Shown here: positions 9,198 through 17,675 of the stretch, piece after piece
Layout: every line of letters starts with the position of its first letter
Position numbering within the stretch: position 1 is the stretch's first letter
From: Diaphorobacter ruginosibacter
GTDB lineage: Bacteria; Pseudomonadota; Gammaproteobacteria; Burkholderiales; Burkholderiaceae_C
Assembly (NCBI RefSeq): GCF_014395975.1
Contig: NZ_CP060714.1
Span: 3,472,001 to 3,536,000 of the forward strand
Length of the DNA: 64,000 nucleotides
Reading direction: 5' to 3'
The notes under the pieces: generated by a model
The model's input: only the letters and a program-made list of their open reading frames with translations
Database searches by the model: none
Told to the model about the DNA's origin: nothing
Made by a program: the position numbers and the translations under genes

Positions 9198-9198
9198 G

Positions 9199-9484
9199 TT
9201 CAAGGGCGGATTTGATTTTTTTCTTCACAAGTTGAGGGACGTGGATTGCGATGCATCGAGCAGCGGGCCAACGAAGTGGCCAAGGCGATCGAACCGTCAG
9301 CCACAACGCCGAGACAGGGCTTGAGACGAGGCGTCGCCGACGCAGACATACCTTGCGGTAGGCAAGGAGGTGCAACGAAGGATCAAGCCCTGTATCGGCG
9401 CCTGCGCACGAATGGCCGATCGAAGCCGCATGGAAGCACGCCGGAGGCCACCCGCACGCAAGCCCTCGTGGATTCCGGCATTCC
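9199..9484. other. Intergenic stretch without recognised features
   Basis: About 286 bases lie between the metQ terminator and azlC. I see no convincing gene, repeat or structured RNA here, only an AT-rich patch near 9205-9230. It may carry the azlC promoter. Confidence 0.5.
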
Positions 9485-10327
9485 GTGAAGAAGAACCAGA
9501 GCCGTTTTGAAACCGTTTTTGTGGACCCAGCAGTGACACCCCAGGAGCAGAACTCCATCTCCAACACCGATCCATCTTCCCAGCCGACGGTGCCGGGCCG
9601 GGAGGATGGGGCGGGCGCGCTCTTCAAGGCAGGCGTGATCGCCTGCCTGCCGACCATCCTCGGCTACTGGAGCATCGGCTTTGCTTGCGGCGCCATCGGC
9701 ACCGTATCGGGGTTCTCGCCGCTGGAGATCGTCCTGCTTTCGGGGCTGCTCTATGCCGGCTCGGCGCAATTCCTGTTCTATTCGCTGTACGCGGCCGGCG
9801 CAGGCGCGCTGTCGATCGTGGCCGGCGTGCTGCTGATCAACCTGCGCCACATCCTGATGAGTTCGTACATGGCGATGTATTTCCAGCGCTCCACAGCCAT
9901 GCAGAAGCTCATCGGCGGCGCCCTGCTCACCGATGAGACCTTTGCCGTCGCGGTGCAGTATGGCAACCGGCACGGGGATCTCCCGTTTGCCTGGCTGCTC
10001 GGGCTGAATGTCACGGCATGGCTGAACTGGATTGTGGCCAATCTCATGGGCGCGCTGCTCGCCGCCGCGCTGCCCGAATCGCTGGTGCACGGGCTCGGCT
10101 TCAGCCTGGTGTCGATGTTCATCGCCCTGCTCCTGATGACGTGGCTTGCCAGCCGCCAGCGCATGCTGGAGTTGCTGGCGGTCGCCATCTCCGTGCTGGT
10201 AGTGGCCGTGTTCGTGAAGCGGCTCGAAGCCAATCTGGTGATCCTGCTTGCCACGGTGAGCGCTGCCACGGTCGCCACGGTGGTGCTCAACAGGCAACGG
10301 GAATCCCGGGGAGGCCCACGGCCATGA
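9485..10327 (+). CDS. azlC: AzlC-type branched-chain amino acid exporter, large subunit
   Basis: AzlC with AzlD forms a two-component inner-membrane exporter of branched-chain amino acids and analogues. The 280-aa protein has the family core ACLPTILGYWSIGFACGAIG, then LSGLLYAGSAQFLFYSL and LINLRHILMSSYMA, with seven to eight hydrophobic helices. The annotated start is a GTG. Further in-frame GTGs at 9521 and 9533 are possible, and none has a strong ribosome site, so the first 15-40 residues are uncertain. Its stop overlaps the azlD start by four bases (ATGA), which implies coupled translation. Confidence 0.9.
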   Translation: MKKNQSRFETVFVDPAVTPQEQNSISNTDPSSQPTVPGREDGAGALFKAGVIACLPTILGYWSIGFACGAIGTVSGFSPLEIVLLSGLLYAGSAQFLFYSLYAAGAGALSIVAGVLLINLRHILMSSYMAMYFQRSTAMQKLIGGALLTDETFAVAVQYGNRHGDLPFAWLLGLNVTAWLNWIVANLMGALLAAALPESLVHGLGFSLVSMFIALLLMTWLASRQRMLELLAVAISVLVVAVFVKRLEANLVILLATVSAATVATVVLNRQRESRGGPRP

Positions 10328-10644
10328 GTACCTCAGGCTATGTCGCGCTGCTGGTCAGCGCACTCGTCACCCTGCTGCTGCGCGTGCTGCCCATCCTGCT
10401 GATGTCGCGCATGCGCCTGGGCGCCACCGCGCGCAGCTGGCTGGGCTTCATCCCCGCGTCCATCATGGCGGCCATGGTCGCTGCCGAGTTGATCCTCAAG
10501 CCCGAATGGAGCAGTTCGGGACTCAGCATCTCCGCACTCGCCGCCGCCGTGGCCACGGTCTGCGGGCTCATCTCCCGCAGCCTGTTCGTGACGGTGCTTG
10601 CCGGCGTGGCCGCGTTCATGGGGCTGCAGTTCTGGCTCGGCTGA
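10324..10644 (+). CDS. azlD: AzlD-type branched-chain amino acid exporter, small subunit
   Basis: This is the small partner of AzlC, 106 aa with about four membrane helices (for example VALLVSALVTLLLRVLPILL). The R-V-x-P-x-L-L motif and size are typical of AzlD. The ATG overlaps the azlC stop. The gene ends about 90 bases before the convergent argO-like gene; the space between contains short repeats but no clear terminator. Confidence 0.9.
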   Translation: MSTSGYVALLVSALVTLLLRVLPILLMSRMRLGATARSWLGFIPASIMAAMVAAELILKPEWSSSGLSISALAAAVATVCGLISRSLFVTVLAGVAAFMGLQFWLG

Positions 10645-10668
10645 GGCCGCCATCCGGAAGACAACCAG

Positions 10669-10695
10669 CAGACGACTGGCAGACGACTGGCAGAC
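10669..10695. repeat. 11-bp tandem repeat
   Basis: CAGACGACTGG occurs twice head to tail, followed by a partial third copy (CAGAC), in the short gap between the convergent azlD and argO-like genes. Confidence 0.8.
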
Positions 10696-10714
10696 AAGGG
10701 GCTACAGCCTGGAG

Positions 10715-10725
10715 CCCCCCCCCCC
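10715..10725. repeat. Homopolymeric C tract
   Basis: Eleven consecutive C residues end 8 bases before the last base of the argO-like gene (10734, minus strand). The tract is non-coding as annotated and prone to length change by slippage or sequencing error. Confidence 0.85.
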
Positions 10726-10733
10726 GCAGCGGT

Positions 10734-11372
10734 TCATGCGCCCTGCAGTCCCTGGTAGACCCACCAGGCCAGCACGAACATCATCGCGCCGGTGAGGGTG
10801 TCCAGAACGCGCCATGCGCGCGGATTGGCGAACACACCCTGCAGCTTGCGGCCTGCAAATGCCAGCACCACGAACCAGGTCAGGCTGGCGCTTGCCGCAC
10901 CCACCACGAAGAACCATTTGGCCATGCCGTCCTGCTGCGCGCCGATGGAGCCGATCAGCACCACCGTGTCGAGGTACACATGCGGATTGGCCAGGGTGAT
11001 CACCGCCAGGGCGCTCAGCACGGTGAGCAGGCTGCGCTCGGCCTTGGTGCCCGAGGCGTCGAGCTTCTGGTCTGCCGCGAAGAATGCGCGGTGCCACGCA
11101 AACAGGCCATAGGCCAGCAGGAACAGTGCGCCGCCGAGCGTGAGGTAGTGCGCAAGCGTCGGCGATGCGCCCAGGATCTTCGCCATGCCGGCCACGCCGA
11201 CCGCCACCAGGATGGCATCGCTCAGCACGCACCAGGCCACGCACGCACGCACGTGCTCGCCCTGCACCGCCTGCCGGAGCACATAGAGATTCTGTGCGCC
11301 GATCGAGACGATGAGAGAGAGACAGACGGTGAAGCCTGCGAGCCACGAAGAGGATGCTGCGGTAGAGAACAT
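10734..11372 (-). CDS. argO: LysE/ArgO-family amino acid exporter
   Basis: This is a 212-aa inner-membrane exporter of basic amino acids. It starts with a hydrophobic helix followed by SLIVSIGAQNLYVLRQ, the G-A-Q-N-x-x-V-L-R-Q signature of LysE/ArgO proteins. Another block is LANPHVYLDTVVLIGSIGAQ, and there are six hydrophobic segments. The divergent gene is an ArgP-type LysR regulator, the classical argO-argP arrangement, so arginine or lysine export is the likely role. The start is an ATG at 11372, and the 70-base gap to argP holds a palindrome that could be the operator. Confidence 0.92.
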   Translation of the reverse strand: MFSTAASSSWLAGFTVCLSLIVSIGAQNLYVLRQAVQGEHVRACVAWCVLSDAILVAVGVAGMAKILGASPTLAHYLTLGGALFLLAYGLFAWHRAFFAADQKLDASGTKAERSLLTVLSALAVITLANPHVYLDTVVLIGSIGAQQDGMAKWFFVVGAASASLTWFVVLAFAGRKLQGVFANPRAWRVLDTLTGAMMFVLAWWVYQGLQGA

Positions 11373-11398
11373 GGCCTCGATTTTCCGCGTCGCCAGAA

Positions 11399-11414
11399 TT
11401 TAAGTAAACTTAAA
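11399..11414. promoter_or_regulatory. Palindrome between argO and argP
   Basis: TTTAAG-TAAA-CTTAAA, a perfect 6-bp inverted repeat, lies between the divergent argO-like and argP-like genes. Its T...A spaced form and position suit a LysR-type operator that could serve both directions. Confidence 0.5.
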
Positions 11415-11442
11415 ATGTCTAAAGCATATTAAGGAATGCTAA

Positions 11443-12342
11443 ATGCTCGACTACCCTGGACTGGAAGCCCTGGCTGCCGTGGTGCGCGAGGGCAGCTTCG
11501 AGCGCGCGGCGCGCAGGCTGCACGTCACCTCATCGGCCGTGTCGCAACGCGTCAAGCAGCTGGAGGAACGCGTCGGCCAGGTACTGATCCTGCGCGGCAC
11601 GCCCTGCACGGGCACCGATGCCGGCAAGCGGCTGTGCCTGCATGCCGAGCAGGTGGCCCTGCTGGAAAACGAGCTGCGCCGCAGCAATCCGGACCTGATG
11701 ACCGATGCGCCCATTCCCACGCTCAAGCTGGCGGTGAATGCCGATTCGCTCTCCACCTGGTTCATGGACGCGATGGCCGAATTCACCTCGGCGGGCAACG
11801 AGCTGCTGGACCTGCGCATCGACGACCAGGACCACACGGCACAGCGACTGAAGGAAGGCGAGGTGATCGGCGCGGTGACCGCGACCGGCACCACCATCAC
11901 CGGCTGCAACACCTGGCCGCTGGGCACGATGCGCTATGTCGCGGCGGCCAGCCCGCGCTTCGTCGAGCAGTACTTCGAGGGCGGCGTGACGCCGGCAACG
12001 CTGGCGCTCGCGCCCATCATGACCTATGACCGCAACGACAAGCTGCAGGACCGCTGGATGCACCAGTACCAGTTGGCGGCCCCCCGCTCGGCGCCGCCAC
12101 GGCACTTCATTCCATCGAACTATGGCTACGTGCGGGCCTGCGAGGTCGGCATGGGGTGGGGCATGCATCCCACGGTGCTGATCGAGCAGCAACTGGCCCA
12201 GGGCACGCTGGTGGAACTGCTCCCGCGCAAGCCGCTCGACGTGCCCATGTACTGGGCGCACCCCAGGTCGGCGCAGGCCTCGCTGGAGCGGCTGACCCAG
12301 TGCGTGATGGCCGCGGCCAAGCGCTGGCTGGAGGCCGTGTGA
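11443..12342 (+). CDS. argP: ArgP-type LysR-family regulator
   Basis: This is a 299-aa LysR regulator. The N-terminal helix-turn-helix reads LEALAAVVREGSFERAARRLHVTSSAVSQRVKQLEERVGQ. This matches ArgP/IciA/LysG, including the unusual SSAVSQRVKQLE recognition helix. The next part, ILRGTPCTGTDAGKRL, is also characteristic. The rest is a periplasmic-binding-like effector domain. ArgP proteins activate the divergent argO in response to arginine and repress with lysine. The ATG is preceded by AAGGAATG, and the gene converges on the phosphonate-type LysR gene. Confidence 0.9.
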   Translation: MLDYPGLEALAAVVREGSFERAARRLHVTSSAVSQRVKQLEERVGQVLILRGTPCTGTDAGKRLCLHAEQVALLENELRRSNPDLMTDAPIPTLKLAVNADSLSTWFMDAMAEFTSAGNELLDLRIDDQDHTAQRLKEGEVIGAVTATGTTITGCNTWPLGTMRYVAAASPRFVEQYFEGGVTPATLALAPIMTYDRNDKLQDRWMHQYQLAAPRSAPPRHFIPSNYGYVRACEVGMGWGMHPTVLIEQQLAQGTLVELLPRKPLDVPMYWAHPRSAQASLERLTQCVMAAAKRWLEAV

Positions 12343-12396
12343 CGGCGCTCGACGTGCCGCGTCGCTCGGCCTGCTGAGGAAGCCCCCCCGCGCTGA

Positions 12397-13266
12397 TCAG
12401 CCCCCCGGCAGCGGCGTGCACTCGGCCAGAAACGCCGCGATCAACCGTGCCTCGCGCCGCTCCTTCAGGCAGTAGAGATACTCGTCGATGCGCGGCACCT
12501 CATCGTCGAATCGGAGCACCACCAGCTCGGGATGGGCCGAGGCCTCGTGCTCGGCAAACACGCTCACGCCCATGTTGCGGATGATGGCCTCGCGCACGGC
12601 CTCGCGGCTGGCGATCTCCATGGTGCGCTGCGGGGTGACCTCCGCCGCGGCCAGCATCTCTTCCATTTTCTCGCGCGTCATCGAGCCGTGCTCGCGCGTG
12701 ATCAGGTCGCAGCCGGCCAGTTGCTTCACACGCACGGACTGGTAGCGCGCCAGCGCATGCGTGCGATGCACCACCAGCGTCAGCGGATCGGCCCCCAGCA
12801 GCACGCGCAGCAGGCGGGCGTCGTCCTCCCTGTGCGACGAGGTGGCCAGATCGACGCGGAACTCACGCAACGCCTCGCCCGTCTGGCGGGAATTGCCTGC
12901 ACCGATCACGACATCCACGCGCGGATATTTCTGCTGGAAGCGCTTGACGATGTCGAGGATGTAATACGGCGCGGCGGCTCCGATGCGCAGTTGCCCCTGA
13001 TCCTCGTCGCCCGCATTGCGCAGCGCGAACTCCACATGGTTCTGCTGCTGCAGCAATGCATCGACCATGGGCAGCAGCCGCACGCCGTCATCGCTCACCA
13101 CCAGCCGCCCGCCCTGCCTGCGAAACAGCTCGATGCCGTAGTGCTCCTCCAGGGCACGGATCTGCGTGGTCACCGTGGGCTGGCTCAGCCCCAGATGCTT
13201 GGCGGCCAGCGTGATGCTGCCCAGCCTTGCGACCATGAAGAAGGATTTCAGTTGTGTGACAAACAT
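12397..13266 (-). CDS. LysR regulator of the aminoethylphosphonate-type operon
   Basis: This is a 289-aa LysR-family regulator. The ATG at 13266 was chosen because family homology starts at MFVTQLKSFFMVARLGSITL; the frame extends 18 codons further. The helix-turn-helix is ITLAAKHLGLSQPTVTTQIRALEEHYG. The effector domain contains QKYPRVDVVIGAGNSRQTGEAL. The sequence and its position divergent from a 2-aminoethylphosphonate-type binding protein fit the AEP-catabolism-associated LysR group. It probably controls the divergent transport and oxidase operon from the 190-base intergenic region. The inducer is inferred, not shown. Confidence 0.82.
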   Translation of the reverse strand: MFVTQLKSFFMVARLGSITLAAKHLGLSQPTVTTQIRALEEHYGIELFRRQGGRLVVSDDGVRLLPMVDALLQQQNHVEFALRNAGDEDQGQLRIGAAAPYYILDIVKRFQQKYPRVDVVIGAGNSRQTGEALREFRVDLATSSHREDDARLLRVLLGADPLTLVVHRTHALARYQSVRVKQLAGCDLITREHGSMTREKMEEMLAAAEVTPQRTMEIASREAVREAIIRNMGVSVFAEHEASAHPELVVLRFDDEVPRIDEYLYCLKERREARLIAAFLAECTPLPGG

Positions 13267-13456
13267 GTGAATCGACGCGGATCTCGGAGCCTCGCGCATT
13301 TCACCACAGGCGGGCGACACAAATTCGCCAATACGGGCTTTCGAAAATTTCGGTTGCGTGACACAGACATTTCACATCCGTTGCCTACATTCGATCGCAC
13401 TCCACATTCGCTCCCTGGGGGCGACGTATCAACCAACCTCCGAAATCCAACCTGTC

Positions 13457-14503
13457 ATGCGCAACTCTCTTGCCTCCTGGTCTCGCCGTGCCACCATCGC
13501 AGCAGCCGCAGCCGTCTCGCTGCTGGGCGCCGCCTCCCTGGCACATGCGGCCAAAACCGAGCTGCTGGTCTACTCGGCACTCGAAGCAGACCAGATCAAG
13601 GCCTACAAGAGCGGCTTCGAGAAGGCCCACCCTGACATCGAGCTCAAGTTCGTGCGCGACAGCACCGGCATCATCACCGCGCGCCTTCTCGCGGAAAAGG
13701 CCAACCCGCAGGCCGACGTGATCTGGGGCGTGGCCGCCACCTCGCTGATGCTGCTGGACAAGCAGGGCATGCTGGCTCCCTATGCACCCAAGAACCTCGC
13801 GAAGGTGCGCTCGACCATGCGTGATCCCAACGCCACACCCACCTGGGTGGGCATGGATCTGTGGTCTTCCGCCATGTGCTTCAACACGGTCGAGGGCGAC
13901 AAGCGCAAGGTGGCCGCGCCCGCGAGCTGGGCCGACCTGACCAAGCCCGAGTACAAGGGCATGATCACCATGCCCCACCCCGCATCGAGCGGCACGGGCT
14001 ACCTGATGGTGGCCGCATGGCTGCAGATGATGGGCGAGGACAAGGGCTGGGCCTACATGGACGCGCTGCACCAGAACATGGGCGTGTATACGCACAGCGG
14101 CTCCAAGCCCTGCCGCCAGGCAGGCGCCGGCGAATTCCCGATCGGTCTGAGCTTCGAGTACCGGGCCAACAAGACCAAGAAGGACGGCGCGCCCATCGAC
14201 ATCATCTTCCCCAAGGAAGGCCTCGGCTGGGACGTGGAAGCCACGGCCATCATGAAGACCAGCAAGAAGCAGGAGGCCGCCAAGCTGCTGGCCGACTGGT
14301 CCGCAACGCCCGAAGCCAACAAGCTCTATGCCGCCAACTTCGCGATCCTGGCCTTGCCCGAGGCCCAGGAGAAGATGGACTTCGTGCCCGCCAACCTGGA
14401 ATCGATGCTGGCCAAGAACGACTTCAACTGGTCGGCCGCCAACCGCGAACGCATCCTGGCCGAGTGGAGCCGCCGCTACGAAGCCAAGGCGGAGAAGAAG
14501 TAA
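13457..14503 (+). CDS. Putative 2-aminoethylphosphonate ABC transporter, substrate-binding protein
   Basis: This is a periplasmic receptor of the iron/AEP-type family (348 aa). The chosen ATG starts a standard signal peptide (RRATIAAAAAVSLLGAASLAHA), cleaved before AKTELLVYSAL. Family blocks include FVRDSTGIITARLLAEKANPQADVIWG and TMPHPASSGTGYLMVAAW. The protein binds an anionic ligand through Ser/Thr-rich loops. Its place with matching ATPase, fused permease and FAD oxidase makes 2-aminoethylphosphonate or an N-methyl form the best guess. Ferric iron binding is the main alternative for this fold. A multi-hairpin spacer of 230 bases follows before the ATPase. Confidence 0.82.
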   Translation: MRNSLASWSRRATIAAAAAVSLLGAASLAHAAKTELLVYSALEADQIKAYKSGFEKAHPDIELKFVRDSTGIITARLLAEKANPQADVIWGVAATSLMLLDKQGMLAPYAPKNLAKVRSTMRDPNATPTWVGMDLWSSAMCFNTVEGDKRKVAAPASWADLTKPEYKGMITMPHPASSGTGYLMVAAWLQMMGEDKGWAYMDALHQNMGVYTHSGSKPCRQAGAGEFPIGLSFEYRANKTKKDGAPIDIIFPKEGLGWDVEATAIMKTSKKQEAAKLLADWSATPEANKLYAANFAILALPEAQEKMDFVPANLESMLAKNDFNWSAANRERILAEWSRRYEAKAEKK

Positions 14504-14512
14504 TCACCCCCT

Positions 14513-14704
14513 GAGGCGCTTCGCGCCTTCCCCCTCTCTCGCTTCGCGGGAGGGGGACACCACCAGCGCGGCGGGGCGGCCCTTGCGCGGTGGTTGCTGG
14601 CGTGGCCTGCTCCGCGGCCGTTCGATCTGAAGTGCCGTAGTGATTCAAAGGCTGCGCCCTGGGCTCCCAGGGCCGCCGATTGGGGGAGAGCGTCTTGCTC
14701 TCCC
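14513..14704 (+). other. Multi-hairpin spacer inside the phosphonate-type operon
   Basis: The 230-base gap between the binding-protein and ATPase genes contains at least four stem-loops. They are aggcgc/gcgcct (14514-14528), ccccctc...gaggggg with an inner stem (14530-14556), gccctggg/cccagggc (14656-14673) and gggagagc/gctctccc (14684-14704). No T-runs follow. It resembles REP-like spacers that protect the upstream mRNA and lower downstream expression. Confidence 0.6.
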
Positions 14705-14733
14705 TTGCCCATTCAAGTTGAAGGTGACACCCC

Positions 14734-15810
14734 ATGCTGCGCATTGAACACATCGTCAAGCAGTACAACGACAATCCGGTGCTGCGCGGCATCGACCTGG
14801 ACGTGCAGGCGGGCGAATTCGTCAGCCTGCTCGGCCCTTCCGGCTGCGGCAAGACCACGCTGCTGCGGATTCTCTGCGGCATCGAGCAGGCCGACCAGGG
14901 GCGGATTCTTTTCAACGACTCGGACATCACCACGCAGCCTGCGGCCAAGCGCGGCTTCGGCGTGGTGTTCCAAAGCTACGCGCTGTTTCCCAACCTGACC
15001 GCAGCGCAGAACATCGCCTTCGGACTGAAGGGCCAGAGCGCCACCAAGGCGCGCGAGCGGGTAGAGGAAATGCTCGCGCTGGTCGGCCTGTCCGCCCAGG
15101 CCCAGCGCTATCCGGCCCAGCTCTCGGGCGGACAGCAGCAACGCATTGCCCTGGCCCGCGCACTCGCCCCGAAGCCGCGCCTGCTGCTGCTCGACGAGCC
15201 GCTCTCCGCGCTCGACGCCCAGGTGCGCACCGAGCTGCGCAGCGAAATCCGCGCGCTGCAGCGCCAGCTCGGCATCACCTGCATCATGGTCACGCATGAC
15301 CAGGAGGAGGCACTCACGATGGCCGATCGCATCGTGCTGATGCACCGGGGACGCATCGAGCAGCAGGGCTCGCCCGAACAACTCTACGCGCAACCCGTGA
15401 GCCAGTTTGCCGCGGGCTTCGTGGGCCGCATGAATCTTCTGCCCGCCACCGCGCTGGACGACACACACGTACGCATCGGCGAGGCGGACGTGGTGTGCGC
15501 CGCGCCCGCCTTCAACCCGGGCGAGCCGCTGCTGGTGGGCGTGCGGCCCGAGAGCGTGGTGCTGCATCCCGCGCATCCCACGGCGCTCACCAACCTGTTC
15601 CGCGCTCGGGTGACGGAGACATCCTTCCTCGGCCCCATGGTCCTGGTAAAGCTCTACAGCCCCTCGCTCGATTGCCAGATCGATGCGCAATGGCCCCTGC
15701 GCCACGACTCCCAGCTGCCCGAATGGCTGCAGGGCGAGGTGCTGATGGAGCTGCCCGCTGCCGCGCTGCAGCCGCTGGTCGCGGCAGACATGCTCCGGAG
15801 GGCGGCATGA
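14734..15810 (+). CDS. Putative 2-aminoethylphosphonate ABC transporter, ATP-binding protein
   Basis: This is a 358-aa ATPase of the PotA/FbpC type that energises the adjacent transporter. It has Walker A GPSGCGKTT (about residues 34-42), Q-loop VVFQSYALFPNLT, signature LSGGQQQR, Walker B LLLLDEPLSALD and the switch His in VTHDQEEAL. A C-terminal TOBE-type regulatory region (about 240-358) follows. All catalytic motifs are intact. The stop overlaps the permease start (ATGA), which indicates coupled translation. Confidence 0.9.
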   Translation: MLRIEHIVKQYNDNPVLRGIDLDVQAGEFVSLLGPSGCGKTTLLRILCGIEQADQGRILFNDSDITTQPAAKRGFGVVFQSYALFPNLTAAQNIAFGLKGQSATKARERVEEMLALVGLSAQAQRYPAQLSGGQQQRIALARALAPKPRLLLLDEPLSALDAQVRTELRSEIRALQRQLGITCIMVTHDQEEALTMADRIVLMHRGRIEQQGSPEQLYAQPVSQFAAGFVGRMNLLPATALDDTHVRIGEADVVCAAPAFNPGEPLLVGVRPESVVLHPAHPTALTNLFRARVTETSFLGPMVLVKLYSPSLDCQIDAQWPLRHDSQLPEWLQGEVLMELPAAALQPLVAADMLRRAA

Positions 15811-17621
15811 GCCTCGCATGGAATGCCTCCTCCGCCACGCTGCCCCTTCCCGGCAGCACCTCGGGCAGCACATCCGGCAACACCTCCGGCGGCAGCTCTG
15901 CACAGGCGCGCGAGAAGCCACGCAGCCAGCCCGCGGGCCCCATCGAACCGCAAAGCCGCCCTGCCCTGAACGCGGAGCGAATCTGGCTGGCGGTGCTGGT
16001 CTTCGGCATGCTGGCCCTCTTGCTGTTCGCAATCGCCATGCCGGTCGCCGCGCTGCTCGGCCACAGCTTCTGGACGAGTGACGGCCGGTTCAGCGGACTC
16101 GCGCAGTACATTCAGTACGCCAGCACGCCGGGTGTCGGCCGTTCGCTGTTCAACAGCCTCTGGATCTCTGCCTTCAGCGCGACGCTGTGCGTGGCGCTGG
16201 CCTATGTCTATGCCTACGGCGTGATGCGTACCTGCATGCCGCTCGCACGCCTCTTTCGGGCGATCGCGCTGGTGCCGCTGCTGGCGCCGTCGCTGCTCAT
16301 GGCGATCAGCCTGATCTATCTGTTCGGCACCCAGGGCCTGCTCAAGGGCCTGCTGATGGGACAGACGGCCTACGGTCCGTTCGGCATCATCATCGGATCG
16401 GTGCTCTGGACATTCCCGCATGCGCTGATGATCCTGTGCACCACGCTGGCCTCAGGCGACGCACGGCTGTACGAGGCGGCAGCAACGCTGGGCGCCGGGC
16501 GCTGGCGCAGCTTCTGCCAGGTCACGCTGCCGGGCAGCCGCTACGGCCTGATGATCTCGTGGATCGTCGTGTTCGTGCTGGTGGTGACCGATTTCAGCGT
16601 GCCCAAGGTGATCGGCGGCAACACCCAGATGCTGGCCACGGATATCTACAAGCAGGTGATCGGCCAGCAGAACCTGTCGATGGGCGCGGTGGTCGCCATG
16701 CTGCTGCTCGTGCCCGCGGGCCTTGCGTTCGCGGCCGAGCGCCATCTGCGCTCGCGCCAGGCGGCCAGCATGGCCGTGCGCTCCGTCCCCCTGGTGCCGC
16801 AGCCCCACGCGCCGATCGATCGTGCGCTGCTGGTGTACTGCTGCGTGGTCGGCGGCGCGCTGCTGGCGGTGCTGTTCACGGCCGTGTTCGCATCGCTCGT
16901 GAGCTACTGGCCCTACAACCTGAAGCTGAGCCTGAAGAACTACCAGTTCGACATGATGGACGGCGGCGGCTGGGCAAGCTACGGCAACTCGCTGCTGATG
17001 GCGGCATCGACGGCCGTGATCGGCGCCTCGCTGAGCTTCCTCACCGCCTACCTGGTCGCCAAGCCGACCGGCTTCGCACGCACACGCCAGTGGCTGCACG
17101 CGATCGCGACGATCCCCATGGCCGTGCCGGGTCTGGCGCTGGGACTGGGCTACATCCTGTTCTTCAACTCCACCACCAACCCATTGCATTTTCTCTACGG
17201 CAGCCTGTCGATCCTGGTGCTGTGCAGCGTGGCCCATTTCTTCTCCGTGGCGCACATCACGCAGCTCACCGCGCTGCAGCAACTCGACAGCGAATACGAA
17301 CGTGTCGCCGACTCGATGGGCGTGCCGTTCTGGACCCTGCTGTGGCGCGTGCACCTGCCCGTCTGCCTGCCGGTGGTGGCGCAGGTGGCCGGCTACTTCT
17401 TCGTGAATGCCATGACCACGGTGTCGGCCGTCGTGTTCCTCTACTCGCCCGAGACCACGCTGGCATCGGTGGCCGTGCTGTCCATGGACGATGCGGGCGA
17501 CATCGCCCCCGCCGCCGCCATGGCCACGATGATCTTCGTGACGGCGGCACTGGGGCGCCTCCTGATCGGCGCGCTCGACGCCTGGCTGCACAGGCGCACC
17601 CAGCACTGGCGCCATCGCTGA
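15807..17621 (+). CDS. Putative 2-aminoethylphosphonate ABC transporter, fused double permease
   Basis: This is a 604-aa membrane protein made of two permease halves in one chain, the ThiP/FbpB layout. A Ser/Gly-rich cytoplasmic leader (residues about 15-32, encoded by a 12-bp repeat) comes first. The first half (about residues 55-310) has the EAA loop YEAAATLGAGRWRSFCQVTLPG. The second half (about 340-600) has a matching loop YERVADSMGVPFWTLLWRVHLP. Together they give about twelve helices. The size and order after the ATPase match the AEP-type PhnU2 group. It is followed 54 bases later by the FAD oxidoreductase. Confidence 0.88.
   Translation: MSLAWNASSATLPLPGSTSGSTSGNTSGGSSAQAREKPRSQPAGPIEPQSRPALNAERIWLAVLVFGMLALLLFAIAMPVAALLGHSFWTSDGRFSGLAQYIQYASTPGVGRSLFNSLWISAFSATLCVALAYVYAYGVMRTCMPLARLFRAIALVPLLAPSLLMAISLIYLFGTQGLLKGLLMGQTAYGPFGIIIGSVLWTFPHALMILCTTLASGDARLYEAAATLGAGRWRSFCQVTLPGSRYGLMISWIVVFVLVVTDFSVPKVIGGNTQMLATDIYKQVIGQQNLSMGAVVAMLLLVPAGLAFAAERHLRSRQAASMAVRSVPLVPQPHAPIDRALLVYCCVVGGALLAVLFTAVFASLVSYWPYNLKLSLKNYQFDMMDGGGWASYGNSLLMAASTAVIGASLSFLTAYLVAKPTGFARTRQWLHAIATIPMAVPGLALGLGYILFFNSTTNPLHFLYGSLSILVLCSVAHFFSVAHITQLTALQQLDSEYERVADSMGVPFWTLLWRVHLPVCLPVVAQVAGYFFVNAMTTVSAVVFLYSPETTLASVAVLSMDDAGDIAPAAAMATMIFVTAALGRLLIGALDAWLHRRTQHWRHR
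15852..15887 (+). repeat. In-frame 12-bp tandem repeat in permease leader
   Basis: Three imperfect copies of GGCAGCACCTCG/GGCAACACCTCC encode the repeated Gly-Ser-Thr-Ser units of the permease N-terminus. The length could vary between strains without breaking the frame. Confidence 0.75.
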
Positions 17622-17675
17622 GCGGTCCCCTCCTTCACTTTCCTTTTTTCTCCTTGTCTTTTCTGGATTGACCCA

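Noticed and set aside
16080..17621. Annotating the permease as two separate genes
   Set aside because: A single uninterrupted frame covers both permease halves with two EAA loops, as in known fused permeases.
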